DNA of 7,090 nucleotides from JAVJSD01 sp040219575 (lineage in GTDB: Bacteria > Planctomycetota > Planctomycetia > Pirellulales > Pirellulaceae): assembly GCA_040219575.1 (NCBI GenBank), contig JAVJSD010000086.1, forward strand, positions 1 through 7,090, written 5' to 3'. The position numbers were made by a program, and so were the translations under genes. Shown in pieces: positions 1 to 4,515 of this stretch (positions within the stretch are counted from its first letter, which is position 1; every line of letters begins with the position of its first letter). The notes under the pieces are model-generated. The model ran no database searches and was not told where the DNA came from. It saw nothing but the letters and a program-made list of their open reading frames with translations.

Positions 1-301
1 CTGCCCGTCTTCCCTCCTTCGGGATTGGCGCCAAAGCGATAAACCTTCGCGGCACGAAGCCGCGACCCGAATGGCAGGACGCCCTCACAAATTCGCTAAC
101 GACCACTCGCCCAAATTCCAGTTCCCGCTGAACCAGGACAGTCCCACGTCCGCTCGAGCGCCGCTTGATCGAACTTCCCCCCACTGGCCCGCCTCCTGAG
201 CGGACGACTGCGGCCCGTCGGCCGTGTCGTTGGTAGAACTCAACGTGGTTGGGGGCACGTGGAGCACACTATTCACCGGCGACAATAGCGAACCATCGGC
301 G
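1..301. other. Left-edge region without a recognisable gene
   Basis: No frame in this stretch gives a protein I recognise. Plus-strand frames close at about 42, 131 and 200. One minus-strand frame is open between 285 and 85 from a TTG, but its translation has biased composition and no family resemblance. The base composition is intermediate between the AT-richer ATPase gene and the GC-rich right half. The only structured element is the short hairpin at 47-65. The stretch may be the flank of a gene beyond the left edge or decayed sequence. Confidence 0.5.
47..65. repeat. Perfect GC-rich hairpin, 7-bp stem
   Basis: TCGCGGC (47-53) is followed by the loop ACGAA and the exact complement GCCGCGA (59-65). 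There is no T-run on either side, so it is not a standard intrinsic terminator, although it could end a transcript from the left edge. Perfect 7-bp inverted repeats at short spacing occur by chance in a window of this size, so any function is inference. Confidence 0.4.
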
Positions 302-357
302 CGAGCTTGGGTCCCCTTTCATATAGCAACGGCCATATCGCCTATGGCGAAAGCTCG
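302..357. repeat. Nested inverted repeats upstream of the ATPase gene
   Basis: The outer arms are CGAGCTT (302-308) and its exact complement AAGCTCG (351-357). Inside lies a second hairpin, GCCATA (332-337) / TATGGC (343-348), with a 5-base loop. The structure ends where the candidate -35 hexamer of the ATPase gene begins. It could be a regulator binding region or an RNA structure of an upstream transcript. The individual arms are short enough to arise by chance. Confidence 0.35.
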
Positions 358-385
358 TGACGTAGGGCGAACAAGCGGATAGAAT
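357..385 (+). promoter_or_regulatory. Candidate sigma-70-type promoter of the ATPase gene
   Basis: GTGACG (357-362) matches 4 of 6 bases of the -35 consensus. TAGAAT (380-385) matches 5 of 6 bases of the -10 consensus. The spacer is exactly 17 bases. Transcription would start near 392, leaving a leader of about 44 bases before the ATG at 436. The same TAGAAT hexamer precedes two minus-strand genes in this window. No transcription data are available; this is a motif call only. Confidence 0.4.
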
Positions 386-390
386 TCGCC
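366..390. promoter_or_regulatory. Possible operator over the ATPase promoter
   Basis: GGCGAA (366-371) and TTCGCC (385-390) are exact complements, separated by 13 bases. The arms extend to TAgGGCGAA / TTCGCCTA if one G is bulged. The repeat covers the promoter spacer and the -10 box, where a dimeric repressor would block transcription. A further copy of GGCGAA lies at 346-351, and the 8-mer TCGCCTAT occurs twice (338-345 and 386-393). The operator role is inferred from position only. Confidence 0.3.
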
Positions 391-435
391 TATTCGGCGG
401 AAGAGCCCACCTCATTTGCAAGTTCCACCCCAGGC

Positions 436-2220
436 ATGGACGATCTACTCCACTTTGTTCGCGTTGACTTCACGCGATTTAAGGCTTTCAAACAATTCAC
501 GCTTCACCTGCGCCAATTCAACATCCTCGTGGGCCCCAATAATTCCGGGAAGTCAACCGTTCTGGCGGCCTTCCGAATTCTTGCCATGGGACTGCGGAGG
601 GCATTCAATCGCAAACCCGAGATTGTTAGCGGGCCGATGGGCGAAACGCATGGCTACCGGGTCGATGTGAGTGCGGTGTCGGTGGCTGAAGAAAACATCT
701 TCTACAATTACGACGATTCCGAGCCCGCAACCGTTTCGTTCAAGTTGTCGAATGGAAACGAACTCTTGCTGTACTTTGGCGAAGGGGGCCACTGCAACCT
801 TATCGCCCGTGCTGATCGCTCATGCCACACCACGGCGGCATTTCGCCGTGAATTCAAGTGCTCCATAGGTTTTTCTCCAATCCTCGGTCCGGTCGACCAC
901 AACGAAGTGCTGTTTCAGAAAGAAGCCGCTCAGCGAGCCCTCTACAACTACACGGCCTCTCGTAACTTCAGGAACATTTGGTATCACTATCCGGAGAAGT
1001 TCGACGAGTTCCGCGCCACACTTGTCCGCACGTGGCCAGGAATGGACATTGAACCACCGGAGGTTGACTACTCGCATAAGAAGACTTTGCTCCACATGTT
1101 CTGTCCGGAAAACAGAATCCCCCGTGAGATATTTTGGGCCGGGTTCGGTTTTCAGGTGTGGTGCCAGATGCTCACTCATTTGATCCAATCCAGCGATCGC
1201 TCCCTTTTCTTGATCGATGAGCCGGACATCTACCTACACTCGGATCTTCAGCGTCAGCTCCTGGGACTGCTTCGCAATCTGGGTCCTGACATTATCATCG
1301 CGACCCACTCAACGGAGATCATTACTGAGGCCGAGCCGGATGACATTGTGCTCATCGATAAGCGGCGCCAGAGCGCACGTCGAATTAAGGACCCTTCTCA
1401 GCTCAGCGACGTGTTTTCTTTGCTCGGCTCGAATCTGAACCCCATCCTGACACAACTTGCAAAGACTCGGCGTGCGGTCTTCGTAGAGGGAAAAGACTTT
1501 CAGATTCTTGGTAGATTCGCCCAAAAGCTCGGAGCGTCGAAGGTAAGCACACGAGCAAATTTTGCTGTTGTTCCAGTCGAAGGCTTCAATCCACAGCGCA
1601 TTCGGAACTTAAAGATCGGCATGGAGACCACTCTCGGTGGTTCTGTACAGGCCGCTGCCATTTTGGATCGCGACTACCGGTCGGATGGTGAAAGAGATGC
1701 GATAACAAGTGATTGTCGGGTATTTTGCGATCACGTGACGATCCATAAACGAAAGGAGATCGAGAACTTCTTGCTCGTGCCGGGCGCGATTGATCGTGCA
1801 GCGTCAAGGAAAGTTGCTGATCGTGCAAAGCGAAGTGGAAAACCGCAGGAATATGAATGTAGTGCTCAGAACCTTCTAGATGAGTTTGCGTCGGAAAAGG
1901 AAGCATTCGTCCAGGCGCAGCATCTCGCAGCGAGGCGACGATTCGAACGGACAGCCAATCCGGGTGTCAATGAGGCGACGTTCAATGAGGCGGCGCTTCG
2001 AGAGTTTAAAGAGAATTGGAAGACTTTTGAATCACGGATGTCGCTAATTCCAGGAAAGGAGGCTCTTAGCTTTCTAAACAAGAAATTTCAGGAAGAGCAT
2101 TCGGTCAGTGTTACGCCAACGGCGGTAATTGATGCGATGCACGTTGATGAAATCCCGAGCGATATTCGCGAGCTCGTTTCTGAAATCGATCAATTCACGC
2201 GCGAGGCTGTTTCTGAGTAA
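436..2220 (+). CDS. AAA/ABC-type ATPase with C-terminal TOPRIM domain, OLD-like putative defence nuclease
   Basis: This 594-residue protein joins an SMC/ABC-like ATPase head to a TOPRIM domain. The Walker A loop is GPNNSGKST (residues 33-41). A degenerate signature, GFGFQ, lies at 236-240. Walker B is LFLIDEP (257-263), with D261 and E262, followed by a D-loop region. The H-loop is ATHSTE, with H291. TOPRIM follows: E351-G-K-D354, then the metal-binding D411-R-D413, then RKEIENFLL (439-447), a motif I associate with OLD-type and DUF4435/AriB-type domains. The last 140 residues are charged and helical. In such families ATP binding gates a metal-dependent nuclease, often in phage defence (OLD, Gabija GajA, PARIS); here that role is inferred. 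The ATG at 436 lacks a clear Shine-Dalgarno sequence but starts directly before the first beta strand of the ATPase. The gene looks AT-richer than its right-hand neighbours, stands alone, and has no UvrD/GajB-like partner in the window, which suggests transfer. Confidence 0.85.
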   Translation: MDDLLHFVRVDFTRFKAFKQFTLHLRQFNILVGPNNSGKSTVLAAFRILAMGLRRAFNRKPEIVSGPMGETHGYRVDVSAVSVAEENIFYNYDDSEPATVSFKLSNGNELLLYFGEGGHCNLIARADRSCHTTAAFRREFKCSIGFSPILGPVDHNEVLFQKEAAQRALYNYTASRNFRNIWYHYPEKFDEFRATLVRTWPGMDIEPPEVDYSHKKTLLHMFCPENRIPREIFWAGFGFQVWCQMLTHLIQSSDRSLFLIDEPDIYLHSDLQRQLLGLLRNLGPDIIIATHSTEIITEAEPDDIVLIDKRRQSARRIKDPSQLSDVFSLLGSNLNPILTQLAKTRRAVFVEGKDFQILGRFAQKLGASKVSTRANFAVVPVEGFNPQRIRNLKIGMETTLGGSVQAAAILDRDYRSDGERDAITSDCRVFCDHVTIHKRKEIENFLLVPGAIDRAASRKVADRAKRSGKPQEYECSAQNLLDEFASEKEAFVQAQHLAARRRFERTANPGVNEATFNEAALREFKENWKTFESRMSLIPGKEALSFLNKKFQEEHSVSVTPTAVIDAMHVDEIPSDIRELVSEIDQFTREAVSE

Positions 2221-2231
2221 GTTTACTGTAG

Positions 2232-2405
2232 TCACCCCGCGATCCACCGCCCCTTCACCTCACGCACGAACTCGTGTCGCTTCGCATAGTTCAGGCCGTA
2301 CTCGAACCTGCTGACGGTTTCATTCAGCGACGAGGCGATCTCATCCGTGGTGACAGGCCGCGTGCCGACGGACAGGGCGTTCACGCGGACCACGAGCGCC
2401 TTCAT
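2232..2405 (-). CDS. Small putative winged-helix protein, or 3' part of a frameshifted gene
   Basis: This 57-residue ORF starts at an ATG (2405) and begins MKALVVRVNALSVG. It has the layout of a small winged helix: a first helix (residues 2-12), a helix around TTDEIASSLNE (19-29), a recognition-like helix (30-46) and a strand-wing pair ending VKGRWIAG. Such domains bind DNA, but no specific family is recognised. It converges on the ATPase gene, with only 11 bases between the stops. Its start codon overlaps the stop of a preceding 20-codon ORF as ATGA, and that ORF carries the good ribosome binding site. Its own frame is closed upstream by a TAA at 2421-2423. It may therefore be translated by coupling, or the two pieces may be one gene broken by a one-base change. 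A remnant of a longer gene is also possible. Confidence 0.45.
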   Translation of the reverse strand: MKALVVRVNALSVGTRPVTTDEIASSLNETVSRFEYGLNYAKRHEFVREVKGRWIAG

Positions 2406-2464
2406 CCGCCATTCGGCATGTTAGGGTCGGGGACGCCGAGGGTTGTTCGTGGGACGACGTGCAT
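2402..2464 (-). CDS. 20-codon leader ORF, or 5' part of the same frameshifted small gene
   Basis: An ATG at 2464 is preceded by CAGGAG (2471-2476) with a 6-base spacer, the strongest Shine-Dalgarno match on this strand around here. The peptide begins MHVVPRTTLGVPDP and stops at a TGA that overlaps the start of the downstream ORF by 4 bases. A one-base shift near the codons for NMPN would continue it as PxWRMKALVV into the winged-helix ORF, giving a protein of about 77 residues. I prefer the single frameshifted gene, because a strong ribosome site leading only to a 20-residue peptide is otherwise hard to explain. A true leader peptide or a sequencing error cannot be excluded. Confidence 0.35.
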   Translation of the reverse strand: MHVVPRTTLGVPDPNMPNGG

Positions 2465-2532
2465 TGTTCGCTCCTGTCGGTTCGAACGTTGTCACGCCGG
2501 GGCGTCGTTTGGTTTGACGGAGAGCACGGATC

Positions 2533-2778
2533 TCACTCTCCCCGGGGCGTCCGGGTGTCGGAAATCTGATGCAGCGACACGAATCCCGGCGGCAAGAATT
2601 CCGGCGACGTGGCGTCGGCCGATTGATTGCCCGGGCAAGCGGCGCAGCCCCCGCCTCCACAGCCGCCGCCTCGTCCCTTGACGGCGAGCAGCCAGACGCG
2701 ACGCGTGAGGTACGCGCCGGCGACGAACACGACGGTCAGGGCGAGAGCTTCTTGCAGCAACACGGCTTTGGGCGGCAA
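2533..2778 (-). CDS. FeoB-associated-like Cys-rich small membrane protein
   Basis: This 81-residue protein starts with a single hydrophobic helix (about residues 10-33, followed by K34-G-R). A Gly/Cys stretch comes next with C40, C45 and C48 (CGGGGCAAC), then a polar tail. One N-terminal membrane segment followed by a short CxxGCxxC-like cluster is the layout of the FeoB-associated Cys-rich proteins. These are small partners usually encoded next to the ferrous iron transporter FeoB and thought to bind iron or an iron-sulfur cluster. No feoA or feoB lies within the window, so the assignment rests on layout and motif only. The start used is a TTG at 2778; a GTG at 2763 would remove five residues and still leave the helix intact. 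Neither has a Shine-Dalgarno sequence. The Cys spacing CxxxxCxxC is one residue longer than the usual pattern. Confidence 0.6.
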   Translation of the reverse strand: MPPKAVLLQEALALTVVFVAGAYLTRRVWLLAVKGRGGGCGGGGCAACPGNQSADATSPEFLPPGFVSLHQISDTRTPRGE

Positions 2779-2820
2779 CCAAGGGGGAGGTTATCGCCGA
2801 CACGGGGAGCGTCGGCCACG

Positions 2821-2839
2821 TAGAGATACATGTATTCTA
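2821..2839. promoter_or_regulatory. AT-rich near-perfect palindrome, candidate operator and -10 region
   Basis: The core ATACATGTAT (2826-2835) is a perfect palindrome. If one G (2825) is treated as an insertion, the flanks extend it to TAGAATACATGTATTCTA, which is symmetrical over 18 bases. It is conspicuously AT-rich in GC-rich surroundings. On the minus strand it contains TAGAAT (2839-2834), a good -10 hexamer, with a weak -35 (TTGGTT, 2863-2858) at 18 bases. Transcription would start about 50 bases before the Cys-rich gene. A metal-responsive dimeric repressor would fit, but the sequence is not a Fur box that I recognise. Confidence 0.4.
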
Positions 2840-2902
2840 GCAATCTCCGCGGCGTCGAACCAACCGTGTTCACGCCACGCAGGCGATGTTCACGGCCCTG
2901 CG

Positions 2903-3442
2903 TCATCGCGAAGCCCGGTTGCACGCGGTTTCATCGCGCGAGGCCCACCGCAATCCGGATTCAAGCCGCTGCAAGGTGGCGTCGGACAGCAGGTAGCCCA
3001 ACCGTCGCCCCAGCCCGTTGACCTGCATGGAGGCGTAGGTGCTGACGCGTGTGCGCTCCCCGTCGCGTCGCAGGACGATTTTCACGTCGAGTTGGCGGAC
3101 TTTCCAATTGCCCCGCGCCAGGCGGCACTCGACGGTCATCTCCTTGCCCGAGAGCTGGATCTTCTCGACCGATTCCAAGGCGGTTCGGCACAGCGGCAGT
3201 TGCAGGCAGTAGTGCACGCGTCGGCCGATCCGCAGCGGAAACGGAAAAAAGTGCATCGACTCCTGCTCCACCTCGCCGAGTTGGGCGTCGCAGGCGAGAT
3301 AGATCTTCCGCTGGTTCTTCTCGGGTGTCAGCCGCGCGACGACGTACTCGTACGGCTGGTCGATCACGAAGTGTCGTTCCGCCAGATACCCCGGCGCGGA
3401 ACACGCGCACATCGTCAGTCCGGCCAGACAAATCAATTGCAT
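2903..3442 (-). CDS. Putative exported protein or lipoprotein of unknown function
   Basis: This 179-residue protein starts MQLICLAGLTMCACSAPGYL, a short hydrophobic leader with C12 and C14. C14 after MCA could be a lipidated cysteine, though the lipobox is not canonical and the n-region lacks a positive charge. The mature part alternates short strands (VIDQPYEYVVARL at 26-38, VKIVLRRDGERTRVSTYASM at 120-139) and ends in an amphipathic helix (about 151-168). The order resembles the SRPBCC/START-like fold, but this is a weak impression and no family is assigned. The ATG at 3442 is chosen because AAGGGGAG lies 8 bases upstream. An in-frame ATG at 3544 would add 34 unlikely residues. It is transcribed away from the sigma/kinase operon and sits about 125 bases upstream of the Cys-rich gene on the same strand. 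Confidence 0.65.
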   Translation of the reverse strand: MQLICLAGLTMCACSAPGYLAERHFVIDQPYEYVVARLTPEKNQRKIYLACDAQLGEVEQESMHFFPFPLRIGRRVHYCLQLPLCRTALESVEKIQLSGKEMTVECRLARGNWKVRQLDVKIVLRRDGERTRVSTYASMQVNGLGRRLGYLLSDATLQRLESGLRWASRDETACNRASR

Positions 3443-3450
3443 CGGTAGAG

Positions 3451-3458
3451 CTCCCCTT
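3451..3458 (-). promoter_or_regulatory. Shine-Dalgarno site that decides the 3442 start
   Basis: On the minus strand AAGGGGAG is followed by 8 bases and then ATG. It is the clearest ribosome binding site in the window and selects the 179-residue form of the exported protein over the longer frame from 3544. Confidence 0.6.
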
Positions 3459-3510
3459 GCAGGTGCATCCTCGGTCGATCGGCGGCGAAGGCTGGCTGGC
3501 CCCGCGATGC

Positions 3511-3576
3511 TGCATTCGAGGGAGGCGCGAGTCTGCACGACCATTCTAGTTCAAGCGCGGTCCGGCTTCGAATGCA
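3511..3576 (-). promoter_or_regulatory. Candidate promoter of the exported-protein gene flanked by a 9-bp inverted repeat
   Basis: TAGAAT (3548-3543 on the minus strand) is a 5/6 match to a -10 box, with only a poor -35 17 bases upstream. It lies between TGCATTCGA (3511-3519) and its exact complement TCGAATGCA (3568-3576). Transcription would start near 3537, giving a leader of about 95 bases and excluding the alternative ATG at 3544. Roughly one or two 9-bp repeats at this spacing are expected by chance in the window, so the repeat alone is weak evidence. Confidence 0.3.
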
Positions 3577-3683
3577 ACAAGCGATGTTCGAGGCGAATAA
3601 AGTTCCTTCGTTTCATGGCTAGCCCGAGCAGTCGCGGACATGCAAACGCGGCCTTTGCGCATGCGGGTGCAACGGCCGTCCCG

Positions 3684-3689
3684 TATAAT
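3684..3689 (+). promoter_or_regulatory. Consensus TATAAT -10 box of the sigma/kinase operon
   Basis: A perfect TATAAT stands in the divergent intergenic region, 71 bases before the chosen GTG start of the sigma gene. No good -35 hexamer is seen at 16-18 bases and there is no extended TGn motif. Use of an activator or an alternative sigma is possible. Transcription would begin near 3695. Confidence 0.4.
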
Positions 3690-3692
3690 CAA

Positions 3693-3752
3693 AACCCTGG
3701 CCTGCCGGTGTTCTGACCCGATTTCTTGTCAGAAAAGACTTTTCCCAGGGTT
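3693..3752 (+). promoter_or_regulatory. Nested stem-loop in the leader of the sigma/kinase operon
   Basis: The outer arms are AACCCTGG (3693-3700) and the exact complement CCAGGGTT (3745-3752). Inside is a second perfect stem, TTCTGAC (3711-3717) / GTCAGAA (3728-3734), with a 10-base loop. The outer 3' arm includes AGGG, the only Shine-Dalgarno-like bases before the GTG at 3760, so folding would hide the ribosome site. If transcription starts at 3695 or later, the outer stem loses a couple of pairs. The structure is seen in the sequence; its regulatory role is inferred. Confidence 0.4.
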
Positions 3753-3759
3753 CTCGACG

Positions 3760-4515
3760 GTGGCGCAGCACGACCGCCAAACCGACACCAGCCTGATCCG
3801 CCTGCTGCAGGAGTCGCGCTCCGCCGATCCGCAGCGATGGAAGGATTGCCTGGGACGGTTCTACGAGCAGTACTATCCGGCGGTGTTCGCGTGGTGCCGC
3901 CTGCGCGGGTTGAAGGAGCAAGACGCGCTCGACGTGTCGCACGATCTGATGGTCGACATCGGCCGCAAGTTGAAAAACTACTCGGCGGCGCCCGGGAGGC
4001 GGTTTTCCGATTGGCTGTTCGTGGTCACGCGCAACGCCGTGCACGACCACGCCCGCCGCGAAGCCCGCCGCCGCGCCGTAGGGGGCGACGCCCTCGACGC
4101 CGCCCTGTTGGAGGCCGCCACGGAGTCGGGCGACCTGATCGAAAAACTGACCGCCGCCTTCGAGCAGGAGATCAAGTTCGCCGCGCTGGCCCACGTCGAG
4201 CGAAACACCGATGAGCTGAATCGCCGCATCATCGAACTCCGCTTCCGCCAGGGTCTCTCGGGCGGTGAGGTCGCGGAGCGTCTGGGGATTCAGCCCAACG
4301 CGCTCTACCAGCGTGTGCGGCGGTTGCGTAAGGAACTCGACCGGGTGAAGAATCAGTTCGAAGAGGAAGGAACCATCTTCATGGCTGATGAGTTGTCGCC
4401 GGTGCAACGCACCGCAGAGTCGGAGCGTCCTCCCGGCGAGCGCGTTGCATCCGACGAGACCAACGAGCGAGACGCCCGCGTCGAACGAAACGAGCGTGGA
4501 GAGCAACGATCGTGA
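3760..4515 (+). CDS. ECF-type RNA polymerase sigma factor
   Basis: This 251-residue protein directs RNA polymerase to a specific promoter set. Sigma region 2 spans about residues 20-105 (FYEQYYPAVFAWCRLRG at 34-50, DALDVSHDLMVDI at 55-67, and RFSDWLFVVTRNAVHDHARR at 81-100, which would melt and read the -10). Region 4 spans about 150-200, with the helix-turn-helix LSGGEVAERLGIQPNALYQRVRRLR at 166-190. There is no sigma-1.1 or region 3. A charged, probably disordered tail of about 45 residues follows (208-251), which is longer than usual. The GTG at 3760 is chosen because upstream in-frame sequence does not resemble a sigma factor; AGGG about ten bases before it is a weak ribosome site. The stop overlaps the kinase start by 4 bases (GTGA), so the two are almost certainly co-translated. 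Control by the encoded zinc-finger/kinase protein is the natural inference. Confidence 0.88.
   Translation: MAQHDRQTDTSLIRLLQESRSADPQRWKDCLGRFYEQYYPAVFAWCRLRGLKEQDALDVSHDLMVDIGRKLKNYSAAPGRRFSDWLFVVTRNAVHDHARREARRRAVGGDALDAALLEAATESGDLIEKLTAAFEQEIKFAALAHVERNTDELNRRIIELRFRQGLSGGEVAERLGIQPNALYQRVRRLRKELDRVKNQFEEEGTIFMADELSPVQRTAESERPPGERVASDETNERDARVERNERGEQRS

Noticed and set aside
85..285. 66-codon minus-strand frame from a TTG
   Set aside because: No ribosome site, no recognisable fold or family, and unusual composition; not distinguishable from a chance open frame.
2497..2551. Direct repeat CCGGGGCGTC (2497-2506 and 2542-2551)
   Set aside because: There are only two 10-base GC-rich copies in GC-rich DNA, with no further units or palindromic structure; not evidence of an array or attachment site.
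2627..3448. 273-codon plus-strand open frame
   Set aside because: It is antisense to both the Cys-rich gene and the exported-protein gene. Its product is low in complexity at the start, and the minus-strand reading has a good ribosome site and sensible protein features.
3619..4506. 295-codon minus-strand open frame
   Set aside because: It is antisense to the sigma gene. The sigma frame shows clear regions 2 and 4, while the antisense product shows nothing recognisable.
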